Positions 45,034 through 53,516 of a stretch of DNA of 64,000 nt are shown one piece after another. This DNA comes from CALODP01 sp942492055 (lineage in GTDB: Bacteria > Bacteroidota > Ignavibacteria > Ignavibacteriales > Melioribacteraceae): NCBI GenBank assembly GCA_942492055.1, contig CALODP010000020.1:1-64000 (forward strand), read 5' to 3'. The notes beneath the pieces were generated by a model, which searched no databases, had not been told where the DNA came from, and worked only from the letters and a program-made list of their open reading frames with translations. A program made the translations under genes and the position numbers. Numbering within the stretch: position 1 is the first letter of the stretch; every line of letters starts with the position of its first letter.

Positions 45034-45759
45034 ATGAAAACAACAGAATACATAGCGTATACAATAGATCGGTTCCCCAAAGGGTACGTGTTCACATATG
45101 CCGACTTTATAACAAAGGTAAACAAGAAAGAAGCCGTAATAAAAGCGTTGAACCGGATGGTTAAATCGGGCAAAATAGCCAAGCTATCCAAGGGGAAATA
45201 TTATAAACCGGAAAAGAGTGTTTTTGGAGAACTGCCGCCTAACCAAAGGCAAGTAGTAAAAGATTTATTGGAAGAAAAGGGTAAAACGACCGGTTATCTA
45301 ACGGGGTACAGCATTTATAATCAATTTGGGGTAACAACACAAGTTAGTAATGTAATACAAATAGGTAAGAATGAAATACGCCCGGCATTTAAAAGAGACC
45401 GTTACAAAATTTCATTTGTCAAACAAAAGAACAACATAACCAAAGAAAATATACCTCTACTTCAGATACTTGATACAATTAGGTACATAAAAAAAATACC
45501 CGATACTTCACTCGCCGAATCATGCAAAAGGTTATTGGTAATAATAAAATGGATATCCCATGATGATAAAACAAAAATTGTAAAGTTGGCGTTAAAATAT
45601 CCTCCTTCAACAAGAGCTTTACTTGGCGCGATGATGGATGAGTTGGGTAATACAAAACAAATAGAGCCGTTAAAAAAATCATTGAACCCGATTACAGTTT
45701 ATAAATTTACCGGAATAAGCAGCGTACTATCTACGACTGAAAACTGGAATATTAAATGA
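45034..45759 (+). CDS. abiEi: AbiEi-type antitoxin (winged-helix transcriptional regulator)
   Basis: 241-residue antitoxin of a type IV AbiE toxin-antitoxin/abortive infection system. The N-terminal winged-helix part (about 1-65: YIAYTIDRFPKGYVFTYADF, AVIKALNRMVKSGKIAKLSK) would bind the operator; the C-terminal domain (about 70-240) neutralises the toxin's effect. The assignment to AbiEi/DUF6088 rests on this layout and on the adjacent AbiEii-like nucleotidyltransferase. The stop overlaps the toxin ATG by 4 bp. It is intact, while its toxin partner is interrupted by an IS element. Confidence 0.85.
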   Translation: MKTTEYIAYTIDRFPKGYVFTYADFITKVNKKEAVIKALNRMVKSGKIAKLSKGKYYKPEKSVFGELPPNQRQVVKDLLEEKGKTTGYLTGYSIYNQFGVTTQVSNVIQIGKNEIRPAFKRDRYKISFVKQKNNITKENIPLLQILDTIRYIKKIPDTSLAESCKRLLVIIKWISHDDKTKIVKLALKYPPSTRALLGAMMDELGNTKQIEPLKKSLNPITVYKFTGISSVLSTTENWNIK

Positions 45760-46170
45760 ATCTTCATTCAGACAAGAAATTATTCAGCGATACAATAAGG
45801 GTTACGGCGGCTCAATTAAAAATTAACGAAGTTTTTGTAGAAAAAGATTATTGGATAACGTTGGTTTTGCAAAGATTATCAAAAAGTGAATATGCTGAAC
45901 AGACTGTATTTAAGGGGGGCACTTCATTATCAAAAGGGTTCGGGTTAATAGAACGCTTTTCCGAAGACGTGGATATCGCAGTTATCAATAAGGATAATCA
46001 AACCGGTAATGTAATTAAAAACATTATCCGCTCAACTGAAAAGGCAATAACCGCTGATTTGAATGAAATAGAAGTTGAGAGCGTAACAAGTAAAGGGTCT
46101 AGGTTCCGGAAATCGGTTTTTGAATATGACGGTATTGATACCAAAAATAGGAGCAATAGAGTAATTGTTG
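45756..46170 (+). pseudogene. abiEii: AbiEii-type nucleotidyltransferase toxin, 5' part (split by IS)
   Basis: N-terminal 138 codons of an AbiEii toxin, a nucleotidyltransferase-fold protein. The active-site signature FKGGTSLSKGFGLIERFSED with VDIAV is intact (GGTSL and the paired carboxylates). The frame is broken at 46170 by an IS21-family insertion. Joining 46170 to 48554 restores a continuous ORF of 315 codons including the stop, reading RVIVEINSFANPFPY across the junction. The gene is therefore a recent knockout. Read-through into the IS gives a false C-terminus ending near 46283. Confidence 0.9.
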
Positions 46171-46216
46171 TTAATTCCAGCCGAAAACTGACCAATATTC
46201 CAGACAAAATTGACCA
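46171..46216. repeat. IS21 left terminal repeats
   Basis: Two diverged copies of the IS terminal motif (GAAAACTGACC and ACAAAATTGACCAG), which are reverse complements of the right-end repeats. Confidence 0.7.
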
Positions 46217-46222
46217 GTACAA

Positions 46223-46963
46223 TTATTTATTATGCACCATGTTTCTTAATCTAAAACTTTTTCCGTTAATAAAAAACGGATAACTGTGGTGGAGCAATCT
46301 GTCTAAAATAGCTGCAGCCACAACATCATCATTGAAAATCTCTCCCCACTGCTCGAAAGCCTTATTTGAAGTAACAATAATAGATCCCCTTTCATATCTT
46401 TTGGCCACTAACTGGAAAAAGAGTTTAGCTGTTTGCTTGCTTAGGGAAAGATATCCGAGTTCATCGATAATAAGTAAATCAAGTCTCCCGAGAGATTCGA
46501 GCTTTGCGTTTAGAGTATTGGATATCTCTGCCGCAGCCAATTCCTCGGTTAGTTTCTCTGCGGAGTAAAAGAGAACTCTCATTCTGGCTTCAATGGCCTT
46601 AATCCCCAAAGCGATTGCCAGATGTGTTTTTCCTACCCCGGGAGGGCCTAAGAACAATACGTTTTTCCCTTTGGAGATAAACTCCAGATTAGCCAGTTCT
46701 CTTATTAGTTGCTCGTTTATCTTCGGTTGAAAAGAAAAATCGAATTCGTCCAGTTTCTTAATCTGTGAAAAGTTCGCCATTCTCATTTTTCTGTTGACCG
46801 ATCTCTCATATTTAGCGATAACTTGTTCTTCCAACAGCCTTGCCAAGTATTCACGGAAGCTCATTTTTGCTTTGGCCGCTTTTTCCGCTTCGATAATGTA
46901 AATCTCCTTAATCCTCTCCAGAGCGAGTGTTTTCATGTGTTCTTCCATTCTGTCGTTTCCCAT
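46223..46963 (-). CDS. istB: IS21 helper ATPase IstB
   Basis: AAA+ ATPase related to DnaC that regulates and activates the IstA transposase, 246 aa. Walker A FLGPPGVGKTHLAIALG, Walker B LLIIDELGYLSL and sensor-like SIIVTSNKAFEQWGEIF are all visible. I chose the ATG at 46963 (AAGGAG at spacing 8) over a GTG two codons earlier. It starts 21 bp downstream of istA. Confidence 0.93.
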   Translation of the reverse strand: MGNDRMEEHMKTLALERIKEIYIIEAEKAAKAKMSFREYLARLLEEQVIAKYERSVNRKMRMANFSQIKKLDEFDFSFQPKINEQLIRELANLEFISKGKNVLFLGPPGVGKTHLAIALGIKAIEARMRVLFYSAEKLTEELAAAEISNTLNAKLESLGRLDLLIIDELGYLSLSKQTAKLFFQLVAKRYERGSIIVTSNKAFEQWGEIFNDDVVAAAILDRLLHHSYPFFINGKSFRLRNMVHNK

Positions 46964-46984
46964 TTTCACTTCTCCTTACTTAGG

Positions 46985-48439
46985 TTAAAAGTTGAATTGA
47001 TACTCCTTAAGGTCTCTTTTTATATCCTTGTTCGGGTAGTTTTCTTTGAGTCTCATATTTTCTATGATAATTGTTCTCTCACAGTTCTTTTCCAGATAAC
47101 CGGATATGAAGGAAAAATGAAAGACGTTATATTCCATCGCCTTTTTCAGTGCCGAAAGAAAATCTTCCGCGCAATAGAATTTCGAGAGTTCCATAATGTA
47201 TCGCAATTGGTATCCGCTGTTGTATCTTTTCTGCGCATACAGTTTTTCCAAGAACAAAGATTGATCGGGGAATTTCTCCATAAACTCTTTCGACAAGCGT
47301 TGAAAATTGCCCTTCGTAGTGTTATTCCCTCTGTAGTGCTCATCCTTAATGGTTACGTTCCCTTTTCCTAAAGAGAGTCTGTGGGAGGCTACTTTCTTGT
47401 TGGCTTGTGAGTAGATCTCGATATAGTACCCTTGTGATATCTTTATCCATACTTGCTTTCCGGCAAAAGCCCATGGCACCGAGTATCTGTTCCCATTGTA
47501 AGAGATCAGACAATCGTAGCTTACTTTTCTTATCTCTTCTTTTATCCCCACATAACGACATGATGGCAGATTCATTAGGGAAGCCCTCTCCTTGGCAAAC
47601 ACCGTTTCCGGTTTTTGCTTAATTACCGAATGAAGCTCGTTATTGACCCGATTCTGAAACTCTTTCAGTTTTGAGCATAACTCTTCAAAGCTACTAAAGG
47701 TATTTCCGTCGATGAAATGGTCTTCTATATAGGCGAACGGTTTTTCGACTTTCCCTTTGGACCACGGATGACTTGGCATCGAACGACTTGGAGCGAACCC
47801 GTAATGACCGCAAAAGTGAAGATATCTTGGATTCCACCGCCAGTTATCCTTTGAATGAATTGTTATGAAAACTCTCGCGTTATCGGTTTGGACTCTTTGA
47901 CATACTCCTCCGGAGGCTTGAAGACATCTTTCGAACGCTTCAAATACTGCCCCTTGATTCTCCGACAAGGATACTTCCAATATTTTATAGCGACTAAAAC
48001 CGTAGATATATTGATATATGTAGATTTTTGCCCGTGCCCCTCCGATTAAAACAGTATATGGGCTCCAGTCGAACTGACCTTGTTCCCCGGGAGCTGTCTC
48101 GTATGGTTGAAATGTTTTCTTGGAAGTCTGTTTTATTTTCCCGAGATAATAATAAAAGCTGCTTCTGCTGCCGGTGTAACCTTTACTCCTTATCTCATAG
48201 AGAATCCGGGAGCCCCGATATCTCTTAATGTTAGACATCTCAAAGATCAATTCCGTAAAGGGAGACAAGGAGTCACTTATTGACTCTTTCCGGACGTACT
48301 CCGGAGGACTCTCTTTTGACAAGGCTTTTTTTACGGTGTTATGACTTAAGCCCAATATCCGACCTATCTCACGTAGACTCATTCCCGGATTTTTGGATCG
48401 TAGATTTTTGATTGTTACCCAGTCTTCCATACTGATCAC
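46985..48439 (-). CDS. istA: IS21 transposase IstA
   Basis: 484-residue DDE transposase. N-terminal helix-turn-helix (MSLREIGRILGLSHNTVKKA), then the catalytic domain with EQGQFDWSPY (first Asp), CQRVQTDNARVFIT (second Asp) and HPWSKGKVEKPFAY (catalytic Glu region, GKVE), followed by a C-terminal beta-barrel. The DDE residues are present, so it appears functional. The GTG at 48439 is preceded by GGAGGG. Confidence 0.94.
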   Translation of the reverse strand: MISMEDWVTIKNLRSKNPGMSLREIGRILGLSHNTVKKALSKESPPEYVRKESISDSLSPFTELIFEMSNIKRYRGSRILYEIRSKGYTGSRSSFYYYLGKIKQTSKKTFQPYETAPGEQGQFDWSPYTVLIGGARAKIYIYQYIYGFSRYKILEVSLSENQGAVFEAFERCLQASGGVCQRVQTDNARVFITIHSKDNWRWNPRYLHFCGHYGFAPSRSMPSHPWSKGKVEKPFAYIEDHFIDGNTFSSFEELCSKLKEFQNRVNNELHSVIKQKPETVFAKERASLMNLPSCRYVGIKEEIRKVSYDCLISYNGNRYSVPWAFAGKQVWIKISQGYYIEIYSQANKKVASHRLSLGKGNVTIKDEHYRGNNTTKGNFQRLSKEFMEKFPDQSLFLEKLYAQKRYNSGYQLRYIMELSKFYCAEDFLSALKKAMEYNVFHFSFISGYLEKNCERTIIIENMRLKENYPNKDIKRDLKEYQFNF

Positions 48440-48496
48440 CTTTTTTCCCTCCTGAGTTTTGTCTACTCAGGATAACTCTATTTTCTCTTTTTTCCT

Positions 48497-48539
48497 CTGG
48501 TCACTTTTCAGTTGGATTTTTGGTCACTTTTCAGTTGGA
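48497..48539. repeat. IS21 right terminal repeats
   Basis: Two near-identical direct copies of TGGTCACTTTTCAGTTGGA (48498-48516 and 48521-48539), the transposase-binding end repeats. Confidence 0.85.
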
Positions 48540-48553
48540 CAAAACAATTGTTG

Positions 48554-49083
48554 AAATAAATTCATTTGCCAACCCGTTCCCGTATAAGCAACTAACAATT
48601 AACAGCCTTCTTTTCGATTTTTTTACGAAGACAAACAATCAAAAATATATTGAGCAATACAGATTAGAACCGTTTGAAGTGAATGTTTTGAATAAAGAGC
48701 AGACTATGCTCGAGAAACTTGCCTCGCTTATTTGTTTTTCATTTGCAGCAGACCCGATTGAAAGTATATCAAAAAAGATTAGACACTTTTACGATTTGTA
48801 TTTTTTAATGAATGATGCGATGTGCGCCGAATTTGCAAAGTCGGATAAGTTTAGAACTAAATTTGATGAAATTCTTGAGCACGACAAACAGGTGTTTGAT
48901 GAACCTGACGGATGGGAAAAGAAAGCTCTGAATGAATCTCCTTTGCTGACTGGTTTTGAAAGTATCTGGAAACAGGTAAACGGTATCTACAGAACAGAAC
49001 TCTCGGCATTGGCTTATACTCCAATTCCCGCTGAAGATAAAATTGCAAAACAATTTAATGAACTAATAAAGTCTCTGCTATGA
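48554..49083 (+). pseudogene. abiEii: AbiEii toxin, 3' part (split by IS)
   Basis: C-terminal 176 residues of the same AbiEii protein, starting IVEINSFANPFPYKQL directly after the IS target duplication and including EPFEVNVLNKEQTMLEKLAS and ISKKIRHFYDLYFLM, conserved AbiEii features. A fortuitous ATG at 48520 inside the IS end could start a truncated fragment, but that would lack the catalytic GGTSL motif. Confidence 0.9.
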
Positions 49084-49403
49084 AATTCCACTTCCTTCGC
49101 TAAAGGAGATAAACTCCCGAAACAAGGGACGTTCCGCTCAGAGAGTATCTCTTTTTTAACGCTCACTTTGCAAAATTTCCGGGACGGAGATTTTTTTAAT
49201 GTCGGGGAAGGGGAAGAGACAAGACAAATGAAAGGCATAATACCGAGGGTTAAGACATGTTGAATACTCATAGTGTAATTATATAGTTGAATTAGTTTAA
49301 TAAATAACTTAATTTACAAAATACTAATTTCAACAAACTGATAATATGACTAATTTTCCGTATAATTATATATTATATGACAAATTAAATATTTTGGAGT
49401 TTT
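49084..49403. other. Gene-free stretch after the AbiE locus
   Basis: 320 bp without a credible ORF. It contains a remnant matching the 3' end of dispersed repeat R2 (near 49340-49390: TTTTCCGTATAATTATAT) directly before the next small gene. Nothing else is recognised. Confidence 0.5.
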
Positions 49404-50105
49404 ATGGAAATCAAATGCCCTAAATGTGGTAAAGAAGTAGCTAGCTCGTCTATTAACATCAACACAGATTTGGGGAAATGTGATTATTGTGAAAATGTCT
49501 TCAAATTAAGTGAATCAATTAGTAGTAGTGATTTTTCTAAACTGTCATCACCTCCTAATGGTTCAAGAATTATTATTACTAAGGAAGTTGATTCAGTTGA
49601 AATAACGTTACCTGCGAAGAAATTTTGCGCATCTGATATTTTCCCTCTTTTCTTTTCTATTTTTTGGCTTGGCTTTGTTACATTTTGGACAGTTGGTGCA
49701 GCACAAGGCAGTATTATATTTGCTCTTTTTTCTGTCCCCTTCTGGATTGTTGGAATAACTATGATAGTTAATTTAGTTAACTCTTTTAATGAAGATCATA
49801 TTCTAACTTTGCACAAAGACAAGCTAGAATTAAACAAAAGTAGGCCGATTAATAGTAAAAATTGCTCTGTCAAATATGGTGATATTTACTCAATAAAGAT
49901 GAGTGATTTAAAAATGAACAATCCATTTTCAATGGCGGCAAATTTTAGGATAATGTCCAAATTTAACATGATGGGAATTCAAACTCCTGCAATAAATTTT
50001 GGAAACGAGACAATTAACTTCTTTGAATTTGCCTCAGATGCAGAGCAAGATTGGATAATAAAATTAATAAATGCAGTATTGAAGAGAACTAGGGCTGATT
50101 TATAA
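49404..50105 (+). CDS. Zinc-ribbon membrane protein, cassette gene
   Basis: 233 residues. N-terminal zinc ribbon (CPKCGK at 5-10 and CDYC at 27-30), two adjacent transmembrane helices (about 75-125), and a C-terminal soluble part that looks PH-like (ILTLHKDKLEL, YGDIYSIKMSDL, WIIKLINAVLKR). GGAG precedes the ATG. The stop codon overlaps the start of a candidate attC site, which is exactly the layout of an integron gene cassette. No function is known. Confidence 0.7.
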   Translation: MEIKCPKCGKEVASSSININTDLGKCDYCENVFKLSESISSSDFSKLSSPPNGSRIIITKEVDSVEITLPAKKFCASDIFPLFFSIFWLGFVTFWTVGAAQGSIIFALFSVPFWIVGITMIVNLVNSFNEDHILTLHKDKLELNKSRPINSKNCSVKYGDIYSIKMSDLKMNNPFSMAANFRIMSKFNMMGIQTPAINFGNETINFFEFASDAEQDWIIKLINAVLKRTRADL

Positions 50106-50321
50106 CAAGCAAATCTACACGGACGCCGTGATGTATTTGGCTTTTATGTAGTTATTAAATATCGTTGAAAATAAAACATTGCTGTTCGGCAGTGTACAAA
50201 TAAATAAAATTGTTGCAACCGGCGGCGTTGAAAGTTAATCACCGGTTGCATTAACTTTGGCGTAGTTTGTAAATGCGGCATTGAAGTTCTGGGGCGCCGG
50301 TTATTTGCCACGTCGTTATGT
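50100..50321 (+). other. Candidate integron attC site (long type), 222 bp
   Basis: Begins TTATAAC (R''-like) overlapping a stop codon and ends GTTATGT (R'-like). The outer arms GCAAATCTACACGGACGCC and GGCGCCGGTTATTTGC pair at both ends with an unpaired A in CGGaCGCC, an attC hallmark. The long loop contains a TGCAACCGG/CCGGTTGCA hairpin shared with the site at 56178-56426. It is longer than typical attC sites. Confidence 0.6.
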
Positions 50322-50341
50322 TGCAAAGAATTTAAGGTAAT

Positions 50342-51343
50342 ATGAGAAAATCCATTTATAGTGAAAACGAAATTTTCGAAAAGTGTTATGATAGAATATC
50401 TTCATTAATTAGCGAAGATGTAAAAGTAGAAGATTTACCTTCAAAACTTGAAGAGGATTATTTGCCGAATGAAATCAAATTACTAATTAAAGACTTAGGT
50501 TCAGTAAAATACTTCAAGAAAGTTGACCGAATACAAATTATTTATAGAATTTTGTCATTTGTTGTCTTATTACAATTTATAATAAATCTTTTATTGGTCG
50601 TATTTTTTGCAAGTTTGGCCAAAGACTCACCCACTGCTAATGTAGATTTTAGTTACTTCTCAATGCCTGTGTTTTATTCATTAGGCGGCTTGATTTTATC
50701 TGTCATGCTTGTGGTAAATTCATTTTGGGAGAATGTCTTTTCAACGGGAATTATTTTAATATCTTTCCTCATTTTTAGTCAAGTCTATAATGATGCATTT
50801 GTAATCTTTGAAACAACATCAATGTTTTACTGGATACCCGTTTTAGTTTTTATCTCGGTATTTCTGTTAACTGTTAGACTTGCCTTCCCAAAACGTGAGA
50901 GAATGTTACTCGTGTTAAGAAAACTAAAGAAAAATGGAATAGATATTTCTTCAATTCCGGAAGAACTTGTCACCTACGCGGAACAGTTTGATGATTCAAG
51001 TTTGCTTAGCTCATACAGCAAGGCGCCTGATTCAAAAGAGTTTTTTAAGAATCTACCTTATAAAATAAAAAAGAATCCAACTGAGGATGAACTTTTAAAT
51101 TGGGTTATTAGAAAAAGAAGAAACAACAACATTCTAATAGCCATCCTAGGGCTTTTTCTTTTTACAATGATCGCACTTATCATTTCAGTTGGTCTTGAAA
51201 AAATTGATGTATACGAGATAATCCAAATGTTTCTGGGGCTTGGTGGTTGGGTCTATCTTCTATTAAAAAGAGAGTCATTAAAGAAAATTGACACAAATTA
51301 TATCAATACTGCGCTTGGTGATATAAAAGGTAATAACTTATAA
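50342..51343 (+). CDS. Polytopic membrane protein, cassette gene, 333 aa
   Basis: Unknown protein with about 70 cytoplasmic N-terminal residues, a first set of four hydrophobic helices (about 75-180), a soluble middle part (RERMLLVLRKLKKNGIDISS), and two more helices near the C-terminus (about 265-315). It starts 21 bp after an attC-like site, the usual distance for a cassette gene. No family recognised. Confidence 0.7.
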   Translation: MRKSIYSENEIFEKCYDRISSLISEDVKVEDLPSKLEEDYLPNEIKLLIKDLGSVKYFKKVDRIQIIYRILSFVVLLQFIINLLLVVFFASLAKDSPTANVDFSYFSMPVFYSLGGLILSVMLVVNSFWENVFSTGIILISFLIFSQVYNDAFVIFETTSMFYWIPVLVFISVFLLTVRLAFPKRERMLLVLRKLKKNGIDISSIPEELVTYAEQFDDSSLLSSYSKAPDSKEFFKNLPYKIKKNPTEDELLNWVIRKRRNNNILIAILGLFLFTMIALIISVGLEKIDVYEIIQMFLGLGGWVYLLLKRESLKKIDTNYINTALGDIKGNNL

Positions 51344-51357
51344 CATCACTTAGCTTG

Positions 51358-51387
51358 CAACATAACCAGCCCATCAAGACCGACCGC
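51358..51387 (+). other. Truncated attC-like half site
   Basis: ACATAACCAGCCCATCAAGACCGACCGC resembles the 5' half of an attC (R''-like ATAAC, then an arm ending in GACCGaCCGC with the characteristic extra A), but the pairing 3' arm is missing. In the minus orientation GTTATGT follows GGGCTG. It is probably an attC broken when the NYN gene arrived. Confidence 0.4.
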
Positions 51388-51413
51388 TTTTTTACAATGT
51401 CGTTAGTTGGTTT

Positions 51414-52036
51414 TTACCAACTCTTAGGTTTATTAATATTTGTTCCGGGAATTGGCGATGGGAGTTGTGATGATTTCAAAATCCCAGTTCTTATTCGCTT
51501 AATAAAATCAGCATGTTTCATAAGTTCTTTTGAAGGATGACCTTTACCCGGCATTAAAAGCCAAGTAATTTATTCGGATGATATTCTTTAATGAGTTTCA
51601 TTGATTCAGCTAAATCACTATCGTTCGATACAACAATTGCACAATCATACTGGTCTAGACAAGCATCATTGAGCATATGTACAGCAATATTAACATCGGA
51701 ACCTTTTTCCTCCGTTTTGATAATTTTTACCGACCTTCTTTTTTCGGTTGGATTCGCCAATGGAACATTAACTTCGTGGGTTAAAAAGTGTCCGTAGAAA
51801 ATTTCAATTTCCGGGATATATGATTTCAGAGCTCTTAAAAATGACTGTTGACTTACCGGTTTTTGAGAATTGTATTTGCCGGATACGAGAGCTGTAAAGT
51901 ATTTTATTTTCACGATATTATTCTTTGGGGAGAGCAGCTTTTGAAATAGCTCTTTAAAATTCAGCCATTTGTAGGGAGTATTTTTTACCGCACGATAATA
52001 AAAATTAAATCCATCAATATAAATTATTGTGCGCAT
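51414..52036 (-). pseudogene. NYN-domain (LabA/DUF88-like) ribonuclease gene with a frameshift
   Basis: The N-terminal 160 residues form a NYN/PIN-like domain (TIIYIDGFNFYYRAVK with the first Asp, GSDVNIAVHMLNDA, CAIVVSNDSDLAE), a fold of metal-dependent RNases. The frame stops at 51554, but the next frame continues to 51414 with typical C-terminal family sequence (MPGKGHPSKELMKHAD, ending NKPKSW). One missing T in a T-run at 51556-51559 explains the break. It is on the opposite strand to the neighbouring cassettes. Either a recent pseudogene or a sequencing indel. Confidence 0.75.
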
Positions 52037-52176
52037 GGATACTCGAAGTTTATTTAAAAAAGCTAGAGCCACCGAAGTGACTCTGCGCCCTAGGTCGAAA
52101 CCATAGGGGTAGTTGAAAATCTACTCAAATATAAAAGTTCTCCATCATGAATGCAATATATTTTTACATGTACAAA

Positions 52177-52254
52177 ATACCCCATATCAAAGGGGCTTAA
52201 TAAAGGAAAATAGATTTCCCTCCGTTCAAAAGAGTAAAGTTTAATGATTCCGGG
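52177..52254 (+). repeat. Dispersed repeat R3, copy 1
   Basis: About 78 bp resembling 57170-57246: CCCATATCAAA..., AAAAGGAAAA, TCCCTCC and GTTAAAAGAG-type segments in the same order. Moderately diverged. Confidence 0.5.
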
Positions 52255-52392
52255 AGAGCATGTCATGGTGATTTGTGTTAATGGGTCACTCCCCGCAGTT
52301 GCCGGATTTACAACCTAAGGGAGCTGATATTGTTGGGGGATTGTTTGAAATTAAAGACCCATAATGTATTTACTCCAAACTCATCCCCTCAC

Positions 52393-52614
52393 CGACCTTG
52401 TCGGGATCCGAAACCTACAGCGCATTAAAAAATATAACTAGATCGTTTCTTTATAAAGCCCTAACGCAATAAATAAAGAATTAGTCAATTGCTTTCATCA
52501 AAGCATATCCGGCGCCATAGGTGCCGGTATCTCGGTAGATAATGGATTCAAAGAAGATATTTGAGCTCCATAGGTCGTAGATCCCGACAAAGTCGGGGAG
52601 CGACATATTATATC
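52393..52614 (+). repeat. Dispersed repeat R1, copy 2
   Basis: Matches 42399-42618 over its whole length, same strand, 10 kb apart. Copy 1 has a short insertion (CTGAGCCTGTCGAAGTG) relative to this copy. Confidence 0.75.
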
Positions 52615-52810
52615 CATGCAGACACTAAAGCAATTAGCCTAAGTTGACAGCATTGCTTGAGGGGAAGAGCAGGAGAAGGATGGACGTTCTATGTGGTTTT
52701 GCTTTGTTGCTCTTTTATTTATCTGTGGAGTTGATTTCTTCTGTCTTAGGACTTTTCCTATTCAGTTAGGAGTTTATTATTTGTGAGCTTTTTATTAGTA
52801 TTTATCGGCA

Positions 52811-53232
52811 CCGTAGATCGTAGATCCCGACAAAGGGGGTGTGAAAGATAACCGGAAATCCCGGAACAATAGAACTTGTTAACGAGCACCATGTTTGCCA
52901 GCACCAGCGGTGCGTTATGCCTGTAGCACCAGCGGTGCGCCATGCCTGTAGCGCCGGCGGCGCGTCATGCCTGTTAGCTCCGGATGGAGCGACATGTCTT
53001 GTTTCCATGCCTCTATTATGGAGAAAATAGGAATGATATCCCGAAAGAGTTCATTGTTTATTAAAACTAAAAAAGGAGATACAAGAGTTTCAGCATAATA
53101 AAAAACGGCTTTACTGTATGAAAATAGAGTTGTAATGTTGAAAGTGATAAAGAAAAAATTTAACTTAATTCCGTAATCACTAATTTTTAATATGCGGATG
53201 ATATGCCGAAATTTTCCGCATAATTATATGTT
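52811..53232 (+). repeat. Dispersed repeat R2, copy 2
   Basis: Matches 43757-44153 but carries an extra 25-bp palindromic unit (GCGCCGGCGGCGCG-type). It contains successive hairpins GCACCAGCGGTGC, GCACCAGCGGTGC and GCGCCGGCGGCGC, then a GCTCC-nnn-GGAGC hairpin. Confidence 0.75.
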
Positions 53233-53282
53233 ATATGCTAAAATTGTAATCAAAATAATTTCCAAATAAATATAGGATTTCG

Positions 53283-53290
53283 TATCTTTG
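53283..53290 (+). promoter_or_regulatory. Bacteroidota -7 element before a cassette gene
   Basis: TATCTTTG followed by CACT and then the ATG at 53295, so the transcript would be leaderless or nearly so. The identical 12-mer TATCTTTGCACT recurs at 54811-54822. Confidence 0.5.
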
Positions 53291-53294
53291 CACT

Positions 53295-53498
53295 ATGAGA
53301 GCTAAAAAAGTAAATACAAGAAAAAGTGATTTTTGGCATTCCAATGCACCGCTAACTAGTCAAAGGGTGAGAAATATTTTGAGTGAACCTAAAGACTCTC
53401 AAAAATTGGCAAAAGCGGTTCGAGAAGTAAGGAGTGCAAAAACACACCCAAAAGAAGGCAATACAATAGGAGTATTTACAATCTCACATAAAGGCTGA
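53295..53498 (+). CDS. Hypothetical basic protein, 67 aa
   Basis: A small, strongly basic protein (MRAKKVNTRKSDFWHSN..., NILSEPKDSQKLAKAVREVR) with no recognised domain. It is preceded by a Bacteroidota -7 element only 4 bp away, suggesting leaderless expression. It precedes a membrane-protein gene with an 18-bp gap, so the two may form a unit. It may be an antitoxin-like or DNA-binding peptide; this is a guess. Confidence 0.5.
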   Translation: MRAKKVNTRKSDFWHSNAPLTSQRVRNILSEPKDSQKLAKAVREVRSAKTHPKEGNTIGVFTISHKG

Positions 53499-53516
53499 TT
53501 TACGAAAATTAGCTAA

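Larger units (their letters stand above)
46171..48545 (-). mobile_element. IS21-family insertion sequence, about 2375 bp
   Basis: Complete-looking IS21-type element with istA and istB on the minus strand. It is flanked by an 8-bp target duplication AATTGTTG (46163-46170 and 48546-48553). The ends carry the multiple terminal repeats typical of IS21: CTGGTCACTTTTCAGTTGGA twice on the right (48497-48516, 48521-48539) and diverged reverse-complement copies on the left (46171-46216). It sits inside abiEii. Both genes are open, so it may still be active. Confidence 0.93.
52037..53282. other. Repeat-rich region without credible genes
   Basis: About 1.25 kb holding repeat R3 copy 1 (52177-52254), R1 copy 2 (52393-52614) and R2 copy 2 (52811-53232). 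Short ORFs over the palindromic units lack ribosome sites and are judged spurious. Apparently an accumulation of extragenic elements. Confidence 0.6.

Noticed and set aside
51355..51540. 61-codon plus-strand ORF
   Set aside because: It is antisense to the C-terminal part of the frameshifted NYN gene and has no domain or ribosome site.
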